DNA of 64,000 nt. It comes from Acidithiobacillus sp. AMEEHan. Lineage in GTDB: Bacteria; Pseudomonadota; Gammaproteobacteria; Acidithiobacillales; Acidithiobacillaceae. A program made the translations under genes and the position numbers. The number at the start of each line of letters is the position of its first letter. Within the stretch, counting starts at the first letter, position 1. Where the stretch lies: NCBI RefSeq assembly GCF_030996345.1, contig NZ_CP118747.1, positions 2,478,001-2,542,000 on the forward strand, written 5' to 3'. Shown here one piece after another: positions 44,461 to 57,180 of the stretch. Under the pieces are notes generated by a model. It did no database searches, had not been told where the DNA came from, and saw only the letters and a list, made by a program, of their open reading frames with translations.

Positions 44461-46334
44461 GGCCGGGCCCCCGGATGGAAATGGTCATAGATTCGTTCGG
44501 CGAGTTCGCGGCGAATCCCTTCTACCCGCTGCAGATCGTCAATCCCCGCATCGCGGATGCCGCGCAGACCCCCAAAACTGCGCAACAAGGCGCCACGTCG
44601 TTTGGGACCAATACCACCAATGGCATCGAGCTCCGACTCCTGTCGTGCTTTCGCGCGCCGCGCCCGATGGCCAGTGATGGCAAAGCGGTGCGCCTCATCA
44701 CGAATCTCCTGAATGACCAGCAGAGCGGGATCATCGGCGGCGAGTTGCCGAGGTAGCGGCCACTGCGGTGCATGCAAGCATTCCAGACCGGGGCGCCGAC
44801 TACTGCCCTTGGACACGCCGCAGAGTTGGATACTGTCGATCCCCAGCTCAGCGAGCGCAGCCGCAGCGCGCGCCAATTGTGCTGGTCCGCCATCGATGAA
44901 GACAATGTCCGGAAGACTCTGGCCTTCGTCCTGCAATCGCACATAGCGACGCAGCACTGCCTGCTCCATGGCGGCGTAATCATCTCCCGGGGTGATCCCT
45001 TTGATGTTGAAACGGCGATAGGCATCCTTGCGGGCGCCGTCGGCATCGAAGACCACGCAGGAGGCGGTTGCCGCCTCCCCACGGGTGTGGCTGATATCGA
45101 AACACTCCAGGCGCTGTGGGGTTTCCTCCAGGGCGAAGAGCTCCTGCAGAAGCTGCATACGCCGTCGCCCCTGGCCAACATGCTGCGCCCGTGCGCGCAG
45201 CGCAAGGCGCGCGTTGGTTTCAGCCATCAGCATCCAGCGCTTGCGCGGGCCGCGCTGCGGTTGGTCGAGCAGCACCTTGCGCCCGGCCAACTCGCTCAGC
45301 GCCGTCTGTAGCGCCGCAGCACCCCGCGGCAACAGATTGAGCAGCAGATTGCCCGGAATTTCCCGATCGGCGTAGTACTGTCCGAGAAAGGCCGCCATCA
45401 TTTCCGGCCCACGCACGCCTTCGGCATGCCTGGGAAAGATCGAGCGCCCACCCAGCTGTCTACCATGCCGCAAGAAGCTGAGATAGATACACCACTGGCC
45501 ATTTTCTTCGACGGCGGCAAGCACATCGAAATCGCCACCGCCGGACTGGGCGACGTACTGCCGTTCCTGAATCTTGGACAGGGCGGCTACCTGATCCCGC
45601 AGGCGTGCTGCCTCCTCGAAGGCAAGATTTTCCGCAGCGGACTGCATACGCTGTTGCAGTCCCTGCAACACTTCGTCGCTGCGCCCCTGCAGAAACTGCA
45701 GCGCGGCCCTGACATCCGCAGCATAGTCAGTCTGACTGATGTGCCCAACACAAGGACCACTGCAACGGCGGATCTGAAAGTGCAGACAGGCCCGGCTGCG
45801 ATTGCTGAACACGCTGTCTTCGCAGGTGCGCAGGCGGAATGCCTTTTGCAGCAGGACCATACTTTCGCGTAAGGAGCTGACCGCCGGATAGGGGCCAAAA
45901 TACTGCCCCTTGGCCCGCTGTGCACCGCGATGAAACCCCATGCGCGGAAACGCACTACTCGTCTCGATCAGCAGGTAGGGATAACTCTTATCATCGCGAA
46001 GCAAGATGTTGTAGGGCGGATGGTGGCGCTTGATGAGCTGCGCCTCGAGAACCAGGGCCTCGGTTTCGGTGTGGGTATGAATCACCTCTACCCGCTCCAC
46101 CTGCTGCAGCATGGCATGGGTCTTGGGACTGTGGCGATTCTTATGGAAATAGGAGCTGACGCGGCGCTTCAGGTTACGCGCCTTACCCACATAGAGGATC
46201 TGGCCTGCGCCGGAAAACATTTGATAAATGCCTGGACCGGCACTCAGCTGCCGCAGAAAATCCGCCAGGACGAAGGGCTGCTCCGCCTCCCGCAGCAGCG
46301 TGGCCTCCCTCGACTCAGTCGGACTGGGTTGCAT
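44457..46334 (-). CDS. uvrC: Excinuclease ABC subunit C
   Basis: Dual-incision nuclease of nucleotide excision repair; 625 aa. It has an N-terminal GIY-YIG domain (GPGIYQMFSGAGQILYVGKA), a Cys-rich patch (ACLHFQIRRCSGPCVGH) and a UVR domain ([20 protein letters not shown]). The RNase H-like nuclease domain contains CFDISHTRGEAATASCVVFD, and tandem HhH motifs follow (LDAIGGIGPKRRGALLRSFG). The ATG at 46334 is used, overlapping the DUF971 stop by 20 bases; no strong ribosome site is seen there, so translation may be coupled. It is in the DUF971-uvrC-pgsA-recCBD unit. Confidence 0.95.
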   Translation of the reverse strand: MQPSPTESREATLLREAEQPFVLADFLRQLSAGPGIYQMFSGAGQILYVGKARNLKRRVSSYFHKNRHSPKTHAMLQQVERVEVIHTHTETEALVLEAQLIKRHHPPYNILLRDDKSYPYLLIETSSAFPRMGFHRGAQRAKGQYFGPYPAVSSLRESMVLLQKAFRLRTCEDSVFSNRSRACLHFQIRRCSGPCVGHISQTDYAADVRAALQFLQGRSDEVLQGLQQRMQSAAENLAFEEAARLRDQVAALSKIQERQYVAQSGGGDFDVLAAVEENGQWCIYLSFLRHGRQLGGRSIFPRHAEGVRGPEMMAAFLGQYYADREIPGNLLLNLLPRGAAALQTALSELAGRKVLLDQPQRGPRKRWMLMAETNARLALRARAQHVGQGRRRMQLLQELFALEETPQRLECFDISHTRGEAATASCVVFDADGARKDAYRRFNIKGITPGDDYAAMEQAVLRRYVRLQDEGQSLPDIVFIDGGPAQLARAAAALAELGIDSIQLCGVSKGSSRRPGLECLHAPQWPLPRQLAADDPALLVIQEIRDEAHRFAITGHRARRAKARQESELDAIGGIGPKRRGALLRSFGGLRGIRDAGIDDLQRVEGIRRELAERIYDHFHPGARP

Positions 46335-46623
46335 CGAGGCGACGCAAGTAGTCCCAAGTGTAGATACCGGTTCCATGTCCATCACTGAAGTGTAGCTGCA
46401 CGGCATAATTACCGACAGGCTGGATATCCACGAGTTGGATCTCCTCTTTCCCGGTAATGACCTGTGCCTGATCCGGGGTATGACCCTTACACTCGGCACA
46501 GGGGCACTCGACGCGTAGGCGTTCAAAGGTCAGACGACTCGTGTGACCATCGCCCCAGTCAATCTCCATCACCTTGCTGAGCATGAGGGGACGAATTTCC
46601 ACGGGCTGGGTACGCGCTGACAT
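46315..46623 (-). CDS. DUF971 domain protein
   Basis: A 102-aa protein of the DUF971 family (like the N-terminal domain of gamma-butyrobetaine hydroxylase). The core WGDGHTSRLTFERLRVECPC, then AECKG carries a possible metal-binding CPCAEC, and IQPVGNYAVQLHFSDGHGTG plus IYTWDYLRRL is diagnostic. The function of stand-alone members is not settled; links to Fe-S or P-loop (Mrp/ApbC) genes occur elsewhere. The ATG at 46623 has GAGG 5 bases upstream. It leads the repair operon and is divergent from efp. Confidence 0.88.
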   Translation of the reverse strand: MSARTQPVEIRPLMLSKVMEIDWGDGHTSRLTFERLRVECPCAECKGHTPDQAQVITGKEEIQLVDIQPVGNYAVQLHFSDGHGTGIYTWDYLRRLDATQSD

Positions 46624-46634
46624 GAGGGCCTCGC

Positions 46635-46663
46635 TGGTCAGAATAATGGCTCTAGGGTACAAT
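46635..46663 (+). promoter_or_regulatory. Promoter of efp
   Basis: TGGTCA (46635-46640), a 17-base spacer and TACAAT (46658-46663), 4 and 5 of 6 matches, lie 37 bases before the efp ATG. Confidence 0.55.
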
Positions 46664-46700
46664 CCGCGCCCAGTAAAGGGAATGCCTCACAGGACTGCAC

Positions 46701-47261
46701 ATGAAAATCTCCGCTTTCGATATCCGCCCCGGCAACATCCTCGAATACGAAAAGGGCCTGTGGCGCGTACTCAAGACCGATTTCGTCAAGCCCGGCAAGG
46801 GTGGAGCCTTTGTGCAGGCGGAGATGAAAAATATTGAAACTGGTACCAAGACCAACCAGCGCTTCCGCTCGGAAGAAAAGATGGAGAAGGCGGTGGTCGA
46901 GCCGCGCAAGATGCAGTACCTCTACAATGACGGTACTGGCTATGTCTTCATGGATAACGAAAGCTTCGAACAGATGACTTTGAACGAGGACCTTCTCGAG
47001 GGCCAGACCGGTTATCTTTTGCCCAATACCGAGATTCAGGTCAACCTGCACAATGAGCGCCCGATTGGCGTCGAACTGCCTCCCGTCGTCATTTTGGAAG
47101 TGGTCGAAGCCGAACCCGCCATCAAGGGGCAGACGGCCACTGGCTCCTACAAGCCAGCGCGAATGGAGACCGGTATCACCGTGCAGGTACCGCAGTTTGT
47201 CAACAATGGCGAAAAGATCCGCGTCAACACCGTCGACGGAAGCTATATCGACCGCGCTTGA
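46701..47261 (+). CDS. efp: Translation elongation factor P
   Basis: EF-P rescues ribosomes stalled at polyproline; 186 aa, three beta-barrel domains. The loop tip is DFVKPGKGGAF with lysine 33, so the protein is of the lysine (EpmA-modified) type, not the arginine type. The C-terminal ITVQVPQFVNNGEKIRVNTV and DGSYIDRA are typical. AGGA lies 6 bases before the ATG. It is monocistronic, with its own promoter and a strong terminator. Confidence 0.97.
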   Translation: MKISAFDIRPGNILEYEKGLWRVLKTDFVKPGKGGAFVQAEMKNIETGTKTNQRFRSEEKMEKAVVEPRKMQYLYNDGTGYVFMDNESFEQMTLNEDLLEGQTGYLLPNTEIQVNLHNERPIGVELPPVVILEVVEAEPAIKGQTATGSYKPARMETGITVQVPQFVNNGEKIRVNTVDGSYIDRA

Positions 47262-47281
47262 ACGGCTAAGGCTCCGCCAGC

Positions 47282-47313
47282 AGAAAGCCCGCCGATGGCG
47301 GGCTTTCTGTTTC
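47282..47313. terminator. Bidirectional terminator between efp and ftsB
   Basis: A perfect 12-bp stem AGAAAGCCCGCC/GGCGGGCTTTCT (47282-47293 with 47297-47308) closes a 3-base loop and is followed by GTTTC. It sits between the convergent efp and ftsB genes and may serve both. Confidence 0.8.
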
Positions 47314-47342
47314 TACGACTCCGCCAGAGCTGGCTCGCAGGC

Positions 47343-47690
47343 TCAGTCAGACCTGGCAGAAGGGATCACCCAGACAAAGACTTCGTTCTTGCCGACCAAG
47401 CCGAGGTTTCGCCGTGCCAGGCCGGCGACCGCAGCAGAATCATTTTGCAGACTGAGGACCTCAGCGGCGAGCTTGTCGTTCCGTTTTTCCAGTCTCTGTA
47501 CATCGCTCTGGCGCTGTCCCACCTGGGAATGCAGCTTCGCTACAGTCCACCAGCTACCCACCCCGAACCATAGGAAGTACTGCAGACCCACCAGGACCGC
47601 AATAAGGAGCCAATCGACGCGACCCAGCCCGCCGATGCGGGAAACCGCAGCGCGAGCCGAATCCAAAGAAGCATCCCAAACGACGGCCAT
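47343..47690 (-). CDS. ftsB: Cell division protein FtsB
   Basis: Small bitopic divisome protein of 115 aa that joins FtsL and FtsQ. It has one membrane helix (WLLIAVLVGLQYFLWFGVG), then a coiled coil (LHSQVGQRQSDVQRLEKRND, KLAAEVLSLQ) and the short conserved ARRNLGLVGKNEVFVWVIP. The N-terminus before the helix is slightly longer than in E. coli. It lies 41 bases after eno, the usual eno-ftsB arrangement. Confidence 0.92.
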   Translation of the reverse strand: MAVVWDASLDSARAAVSRIGGLGRVDWLLIAVLVGLQYFLWFGVGSWWTVAKLHSQVGQRQSDVQRLEKRNDKLAAEVLSLQNDSAAVAGLARRNLGLVGKNEVFVWVIPSARSD

Positions 47691-47731
47691 GACATCCTTT
47701 GCTATGAAACAGTAGCTGGTCGGCTACAGTA

Positions 47732-51578
<3,847 letters not shown>

Positions 51579-51589
51579 TCAGGCTCAGT

Positions 51590-52639
51590 CTATTTCAGGC
51601 TGGCCATATCGATGACGAAACGATATTTCACATCGCTTTTCAGCATGCGCTCGTAGGCGGTGTTGATATAGTCCATGGGAATGACTTCGACATCGGAACC
51701 AATCCCATGCTGGGCGCAGAAATCGAGCATTTCCTGGGTTTCCGCGATGCCGCCGATGAGGGAGCCGGCAAGACTGCGACGCTTGAAGATCAGACTTGCC
51801 ACCTCGGGTGAGGGATGCGGATGCTCCGGAACACCGACCAAGGTCATGGTGCCGTCGCGCTTCAGGAGCTGCAAAAAGCCATTGATATCATGCGGCGCTG
51901 CCACGGTATTGAGAATGAAATCGAAGCGGTTTGCCTGCTTGGCCATCTGCTCGGCATCTTTGGATATGCAGACTTCATCGGCACCGAGACGCTTGGCATC
52001 CTCGGCCTTACCCGGCGAAGTGGTAAAGAGCACTACATGAGCTCCCATGGCATGGGCCAACTTTACTCCCATGTGACCCAATCCGCCGAGGCCGACGATA
52101 CCAACCGTCATGCCCGGCCCAACCTTCCAATGTCGCAGTGGCGAGTAGGTGGTGATTCCGGCACAGAGCAGGGGAGCGACGCGCGCCAGATCCTTTTCGT
52201 CATGGGCAATTTTGAGGACGAAGGACTCCTTGACGACGATACGTTGCGAGTAGCCGCCATAGGTGTTCTCTCCCCCAAAAACGGGGCCATTGTAGGTGCC
52301 GGTAAAACCGTTCTCGCAATACTGTTCGTCGCCCTCGTGACAAGAACTGCAATGGCCACAGCTATCGACCATACAGCCCACCCCCGCCAGCTCGCCAACC
52401 TTGAACTTGCTGACGGCGCTACCGACTGCCGTTACCCGACCAACGATTTCGTGCCCCGGCACCGAGGGATAGAGGGTGTTATGCCACTCGTTGCGCGCGG
52501 TATGCAGATCCGAATGACAAACCCCGCAGTACAGGATGTCGATCTGTACGTCATCCGGGGCAGGCTCGCGGCGATCGATGACGAAGGGAGCCAACGGTGT
52601 ATCAGCGGCCTGCGCGGCATAGGCTTTCACAGAACTCAT
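51590..52639 (-). CDS. Zinc-dependent NAD(P) alcohol dehydrogenase (cinnamyl alcohol dehydrogenase-like)
   Basis: A 349-aa medium-chain alcohol dehydrogenase similar to YahK/cinnamyl-ADH types, which reduce aldehydes with NAD(P)H. The catalytic zinc site has CGVCHSDLHTARNEW and VPGHEIVGRVTAVG. The structural zinc site is CGHCSSCHEGDEQYC, and the nucleotide fold is VGIVGLGGLGHMGVKLAHAM. The second ATG (52639) is preferred because AAGGAG is 6 bases upstream of it and abuts the first. It is monocistronic with a strong -10 and a dyad that could bind a TetR-type repressor, suggesting induction by a reactive aldehyde. Confidence 0.9.
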   Translation of the reverse strand: MSSVKAYAAQAADTPLAPFVIDRREPAPDDVQIDILYCGVCHSDLHTARNEWHNTLYPSVPGHEIVGRVTAVGSAVSKFKVGELAGVGCMVDSCGHCSSCHEGDEQYCENGFTGTYNGPVFGGENTYGGYSQRIVVKESFVLKIAHDEKDLARVAPLLCAGITTYSPLRHWKVGPGMTVGIVGLGGLGHMGVKLAHAMGAHVVLFTTSPGKAEDAKRLGADEVCISKDAEQMAKQANRFDFILNTVAAPHDINGFLQLLKRDGTMTLVGVPEHPHPSPEVASLIFKRRSLAGSLIGGIAETQEMLDFCAQHGIGSDVEVIPMDYINTAYERMLKSDVKYRFVIDMASLK

Positions 52640-52656
52640 GAGCATCTCCTTATAAA

Positions 52657-52672
52657 TACCAACCAGTCGGTA
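52657..52672. promoter_or_regulatory. Putative TetR-family operator
   Basis: TACCAACCAGTCGGTA is an imperfect 16-base palindrome (12 of 16 positions symmetric) lying just downstream of the -10 box, where a repressor would block initiation. The ACCNACNNGTNGGT style resembles operators of TetR/AcrR-type electrophile sensors. No regulator gene is next to it. Confidence 0.45.
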
Positions 52673-52673
52673 G

Positions 52674-52702
52674 ATTATAGGTCAAGGGCAAGCCCCTCGC
52701 AA
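52674..52702 (-). promoter_or_regulatory. Sigma70 promoter of the alcohol dehydrogenase gene
   Basis: On the minus strand, TTGCGA (52697-52702), a 17-base spacer and a perfect TATAAT (52674-52679) start just after the uvrB stop codon. Confidence 0.65.
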
Positions 52703-52708
52703 AATTCA

Positions 52709-54727
52709 TCAGCTGGCCACTGTCGCCTCCGGCCCGAAGAGGCGGGCCTGCAACTGGTGAATCTGATCGCGCAGACGCGCTGCCTCCTCAAATTCGAGGT
52801 TACGCGCGTGCCGGTACATCTGCTCTTCCAGGCTTTTGATCTGCTTCGCCAATTTTTGCGGATCATCGGACGCGTAGGTAGCCACCGGCTCGGCAGCCTT
52901 GGCGCGGCCCTTGCCACCGCGGTGATAGACCCCCTCGATGATGTCGGCCACGGGCTTGTGGATGCCCTTGGGAATGATGCCATGTTCCGCATTGAAGGCG
53001 AGCTGCTTCTCGCGGCGACGTTCCGTCTCGCGCATGGCGCGCTCCATCGATCCCGTCACCACATCGGCATAGAGGATGGCACGCCCGTGCAAGTTGCGTG
53101 CGGCCCGACCGATGGTCTGCACCAAAGAACGTTCGGAACGCAGGAAACCTTCCTTGTCGGCGTCGAGGATGGCCACGAGGGCCACCTCGGGCATGTCGAG
53201 CCCCTCCCGCAACAGGTTGATGCCAATCAATACATCAAAGACCCCGGCGCGCAGATCGCGGATGATCTCCACCCGTTCCACCGTCTCGATGTCGGAATGC
53301 AGATAACGACATTGGATGCCGAGTTCGTGCAGATAGTCGGTGAGGTCCTCGGCCATGCGTTTGGTGAGGGTAGTGACGAGAATGCGCCAGCCACTGGCGA
53401 TCACCCGATGGATCTCCGTCACCAGATCGTCTACCTGCCCTTGCGCCGGGCGCACTTCCACCTCGGGATCGACCAGCCCCGTGGGGCGTACCAGTTGCTC
53501 GACGACGGCGCTGGAGTGTTCCAGCTCGTAGGGGCCGGGCGTGGCGGAGATGAAGATGGTCTGCGGCATGAGACGCTCGAACTCTTCGAACATCAGTGGC
53601 CGATTGTCGAGGGCCGAAGGCAGACGAAAACCGTACTCCACCAGAGTTTCCTTGCGCGAACGGTCGCCGCGATACATGCCACCAAACTGCGGTACGGTCA
53701 CGTGGGACTCGTCGATGAACAACAAGGCGTTGGCCGGCAGGTAATCCATCAGGGTTGGCGGAGGCTGCCCCGGCGCCCGCCCAGAGAGGTAGCGGGAGTA
53801 ATTTTCGATGCCGGAGCAGTAACCCAGTTCCGCCATCATTTCCAAATCGAAACGGGTGCGCTGTTCCAGACGCTGCGCCTCCACCAGCTTGTTGGCTGCG
53901 CGCAGGGTTTTCAGGCGCTCGCGTAACTCGTCCTTGATCTGTTCGAGGGCAGCGAGGATGGTCTCGCGGGGGGTCACGTAATGACTCTTCGGATAGACGG
54001 TGTAGCGCGCCAGGCGGGTGATGGTCTTGCCGGTTAGAGGATCGAAGAGGGAAACCCGCTCGATTTCGTCGCCAAAGAGCTCGACCCGCACTGCCTCATC
54101 CTCGCTTTCTGCCGGCCAGATATCGATGACATCGCCATGCACACGAAAAGTACTGCGCTTGAGCTCGAGAGGATCACGACTGTATTGCATATCGGCAAGA
54201 CGCCGCAGGATGGCGCGCTGCTCCATCTGGTCGCCTTCCCGCAGATGCAGGATCATGCGGTGATAGGCCGCCGGATCGCCCAAACCATAAATCGCAGACA
54301 CGGTGGCAACGATGATCACATCCGGTCGTTCGAGCAAGGCCTTGGTCGCCGACAGGCGCATCTGTTCGATGTGGTCGTTGATGGAGGCATCCTTCTCGAT
54401 GAAGGTATCGGAGGACGGCACATAGGCCTCGGGCTGGTAGTAATCGTAATAGCTGACGAAATACTCGACCGCGTTGTGGGGAAAGAAGGCGCGTAGTTCG
54501 GCGTAGAGCTGCGCCGCCAGGGTCTTGTTCGGGGCCATGACGATGGCGGGCCGCTGCGTCTGCGCGATCACGTTGGCCATGGTGAAGGTCTTCCCAGAGC
54601 CCGTCACCCCAAGCAGGGTCTGGAAAAACTCCCCGGCCTGCAGCCCCCGTACCAAACCTTCAATGGCCTTGGGCTGATCGCCTTGCGGGGGAAACAGGCT
54701 TTCCAGTGCCAGTTGCCGTTTTTCCAT
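52709..54727 (-). CDS. uvrB: Excinuclease ABC subunit B
   Basis: Damage-verifying helicase-like subunit of nucleotide excision repair; 672 aa. Walker A is [20 protein letters not shown]. The beta-hairpin region is [20 protein letters not shown]. Helicase motifs include [20 protein letters not shown] and [20 protein letters not shown], with [20 protein letters not shown]. The C-terminal UVR domain ([20 protein letters not shown]) docks UvrC. No LexA-type box is visible in the 92 bases upstream. Confidence 0.98.
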   Translation of the reverse strand: MEKRQLALESLFPPQGDQPKAIEGLVRGLQAGEFFQTLLGVTGSGKTFTMANVIAQTQRPAIVMAPNKTLAAQLYAELRAFFPHNAVEYFVSYYDYYQPEAYVPSSDTFIEKDASINDHIEQMRLSATKALLERPDVIIVATVSAIYGLGDPAAYHRMILHLREGDQMEQRAILRRLADMQYSRDPLELKRSTFRVHGDVIDIWPAESEDEAVRVELFGDEIERVSLFDPLTGKTITRLARYTVYPKSHYVTPRETILAALEQIKDELRERLKTLRAANKLVEAQRLEQRTRFDLEMMAELGYCSGIENYSRYLSGRAPGQPPPTLMDYLPANALLFIDESHVTVPQFGGMYRGDRSRKETLVEYGFRLPSALDNRPLMFEEFERLMPQTIFISATPGPYELEHSSAVVEQLVRPTGLVDPEVEVRPAQGQVDDLVTEIHRVIASGWRILVTTLTKRMAEDLTDYLHELGIQCRYLHSDIETVERVEIIRDLRAGVFDVLIGINLLREGLDMPEVALVAILDADKEGFLRSERSLVQTIGRAARNLHGRAILYADVVTGSMERAMRETERRREKQLAFNAEHGIIPKGIHKPVADIIEGVYHRGGKGRAKAAEPVATYASDDPQKLAKQIKSLEEQMYRHARNLEFEEAARLRDQIHQLQARLFGPEATVAS

Positions 54728-54819
54728 CTCGCTCTCGCTCTATTGCAAGCTTCCAGCTTAGTCTGAGTCGCAGGCGGGCGAAAGGGCACATCCTCTAGGC
54801 CCGTCGTTGCGCCGCGCTC

Positions 54820-55563
54820 CTAGTGCACATAAAAACTCTGCAGCCGGGCCTCGATGATCTTCGGGTTTTCGCCTTCCGCCACCGCCACCAATCCTTCGAT
54901 CGTCATTTCTCGTAAATAACTCCGTTCATGGACGATCCCTTTGATTTTGTTGGATACCGGCAAAAAGAAGATATTGGCTGCGCCCACGCCGTAGATAGTG
55001 GCGACAAAAGCGGTGGCAATACCGGCGCCGAGCTTGGCTGGGTCCGCCAGATTTTCCATGACATGAATGAGTCCGAGGACAGCGCCCAGAATGCCAATGG
55101 TCGGCGAGTAGCCCCCGGCAGATTCAAAGACCTTGGCCGCCTGCCGTTCGATGGCTTCCCGTGCCTCGAGCTCGACCAGCAAGGTGTCGCGAATTTTCTG
55201 CGGCTCAGTACCATCGACGAGCATCTGCAAGCCTTTGCGCAGAAAGGGATCAACCACGCCGTCGAGGCTCCCCTCCAAGGCCAGCAGACCATTTTTTCGT
55301 GCCGTGTGACTCCACTCGACCAACTGCTCGATCAAGGGCTGTGGATCAATGGACGGCGCCTTCAGTACCCACGGTAACATCTTGAGCGAGCGCAGGAAAA
55401 TCGGAAGCTTATACTGGATCATCACGGCACCGGTCGTCCCACCAATGACGATACAGAAGGCCGTGAGCTGGATGATGGAGGCAAGATTCCCGCCGTCAAG
55501 GAACTGCCCCAGCAGAATGCCGCCGAGGGCAACCAGCAGACCGATGATGGTGAGGATGTCCAT
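54820..55563 (-). CDS. motA: Flagellar stator protein MotA family (MotC/PomA-like)
   Basis: A 247-aa proton- or sodium-channel stator subunit. It has four membrane helices (two near the N-terminus: TIIGLLVALGGILLGQFL, IIQLTAFCIVIGGTTGAVMI; two near residues 145-205), with SAGGYSPTIGILGAVLGLIH and ATAFVATIYGVGAANIFFLP. The cytoplasmic loop between helices 2 and 3 carries LRKGLQMLVDGTEP. The ATG overlaps the fliA stop (gap about 0). Unusually, no motB follows; uvrB starts 92 bases downstream in the same direction. Confidence 0.92.
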   Translation of the reverse strand: MDILTIIGLLVALGGILLGQFLDGGNLASIIQLTAFCIVIGGTTGAVMIQYKLPIFLRSLKMLPWVLKAPSIDPQPLIEQLVEWSHTARKNGLLALEGSLDGVVDPFLRKGLQMLVDGTEPQKIRDTLLVELEAREAIERQAAKVFESAGGYSPTIGILGAVLGLIHVMENLADPAKLGAGIATAFVATIYGVGAANIFFLPVSNKIKGIVHERSYLREMTIEGLVAVAEGENPKIIEARLQSFYVH

Positions 55564-56285
55564 TACGCTTCTTCTCGCCAGTCGAAGAGCGACGAGCGCA
55601 GGCGCAAAACGGCCTGACGGAGGATTTGGGACACGCGCGACTCGGTGAGGTCGAGGACCTTGCCGACCTCCCGCAAGGTCAGATCTTCCTGGTAGTACAA
55701 CGCCATCACCAATCGCTCGCGCTCCGGCAGCCGGACGATGGCTTGCACCAGATCGCGCTGAAAATGCTGGGCGCTCAGAATCTCGGGAAGATCATCGCCG
55801 TCATCGCGCAAATGTTGCGCCACGAAGCTCTCGTTGTCGCTGGACAAATCCTCCAGATACAACAGTTGCCCGCCGCCATCGCGCAGGGCTTCCTGATACT
55901 CTTGCAAGGTCCAACCCAGATCTTCTGCCACTTCCTCCTCGCTCGCCGCGCGTCCGAGCCGCTGCTCCAGGCGTGCCATCCCTTTGGCGATCTTTTGCTC
56001 CCGCTGACGCGCCCGCCGGGGCAGCCAGTCCTGCTCGCGCAATTCATCCAGCATCGCCCCGCGAATACGAATCGCGGCATAGCTCTGAAATGCCAACTCA
56101 TTGGCGCTGCCCTCTTTCTGCTCCAGGGCGTCCAACAAGCCCATCAGGCCGGCCTGCACCAGATCTCCGAGATCCACGCTAGGAGGCAGTCGCGCCAACA
56201 GCCGTTGCGCAATTCGCTGTACCAGGGGCAAGAACTCCGCCACCTGCGCGCTACGCGTTGCACTGTCGACGATGCGCTCTACCAT
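55563..56285 (-). CDS. fliA: Flagellar sigma factor FliA (sigma-28)
   Basis: A 240-aa class-3 flagellar sigma factor. Region 2 has ELAFQSYAAIRIRGAMLDEL and REQDWLPRRARQREQKI, typical of FliA. Region 4 is IVRLPERERLVMALYYQEDL, then TLREVGKVLDLTESRVSQIL. It switches on late flagellar and chemotaxis genes once FlgM is exported. It starts directly after flhG and touches motA. Confidence 0.96.
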   Translation of the reverse strand: MVERIVDSATRSAQVAEFLPLVQRIAQRLLARLPPSVDLGDLVQAGLMGLLDALEQKEGSANELAFQSYAAIRIRGAMLDELREQDWLPRRARQREQKIAKGMARLEQRLGRAASEEEVAEDLGWTLQEYQEALRDGGGQLLYLEDLSSDNESFVAQHLRDDGDDLPEILSAQHFQRDLVQAIVRLPERERLVMALYYQEDLTLREVGKVLDLTESRVSQILRQAVLRLRSSLFDWREEA

Positions 56286-57164
56286 TTACGGATGTCCGGC
56301 GGGGCCTTCCTCGAGCAAAAGGCGGGAGGAAAACAGATTTGCTGACGCCCCAGCGACCTGCGTGGGACTGGGCCAGGCAAGAATGGCATCGGCAAGGGCA
56401 CGAAAGGCCTTTGCCGCGGCACTGTCGGGAAAGCGCAGCAGAAGCGGCTGCTGGGTGCGCACTGCGCTGCGCAGGTACTGGTCCATCGGGATCGTTCCGG
56501 CGTGCTGCAAATGGATTTCCAGGTACTGCCGTGCAACTGCGGCAAGACGCGAGAACAGCTTTTCGCCCTCGGAAGCGTCGCGGACCATATTGGTAACCAC
56601 CGAAAAATCCCGCAAGCCGTAGTCTCGACGCAAGACCTTCATGAAGGCGTAGGCATCGGTGATGGAGGCTGGCTCGTTGGTGACAACGACGAGCACATGG
56701 TCAGCAGCCCGGGAAAAACGCAAGACGTCTTGCCCGATCCCCGCGGCAAGATCCAGGATCAGGTAATCGTAGCTTCGCTCCAGGGCGGCAAGCGCGTCGA
56801 GCAGGCCAGACTGCTGCCGGACGTCCAGATTGGCCATGTCGGCAATACCACTGGCAGCAGGCAGCACTTCGATCCCTTCAGGACCCGAAAGGATGATCTC
56901 TGCCAAGGTCTTTTCTCCAGCCAGAACATGGGCAAGGTGATAACGCGGACTCAACCCCAGGAGGACATCCACATTACCCAGCCCGAGATCCGCGTCGAAG
57001 AGGATCGTGTGTTTTCTGCGCGCGGCAAACGCCAGCGCCAGATTGACAGCGAGGTTACTCTTGCCAACTCCACCCTTGCCACTGGCAATCGCCAGAACCC
57101 TGGCTGCCCCGCCCTGCATCCGCCGCAATCCGTCCGCCTGATCTCCGTAGTCTTGCATCGCCAT
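56286..57164 (-). CDS. flhG: FlhG/FleN, MinD-like flagellar number regulator
   Basis: A 292-aa MinD-type ATPase that limits flagellar number by opposing FlhF. The deviant Walker A is VLAIASGKGGVGKSNLAVNL. The switch regions are LFDADLGLGNVDVLLGL and YDYLILDLAAGIGQDVLRFS. The N-terminal DQADGLRRM-type motif, which stimulates FlhF GTPase, is present. The ATG at 57164 has GGAG 6 bases upstream; an ATG at 57191 would overlap flhF. It lies between flhF and fliA. Confidence 0.93.
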   Translation of the reverse strand: MAMQDYGDQADGLRRMQGGAARVLAIASGKGGVGKSNLAVNLALAFAARRKHTILFDADLGLGNVDVLLGLSPRYHLAHVLAGEKTLAEIILSGPEGIEVLPAASGIADMANLDVRQQSGLLDALAALERSYDYLILDLAAGIGQDVLRFSRAADHVLVVVTNEPASITDAYAFMKVLRRDYGLRDFSVVTNMVRDASEGEKLFSRLAAVARQYLEIHLQHAGTIPMDQYLRSAVRTQQPLLLRFPDSAAAKAFRALADAILAWPSPTQVAGASANLFSSRLLLEEGPAGHP

Positions 57165-57180
57165 TGGTGGCTCCATCATT

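Noticed and set aside
51815-53926. 703-codon open frame opposite uvrB and the dehydrogenase
   Set aside because: It spans two unrelated well-supported genes on the other strand and shows only antisense composition.
54728-54819. LexA/SOS box ahead of uvrB
   Set aside because: No CTGT-N8-ACAG site was found in the gap; the same holds upstream of the DUF971-uvrC unit.
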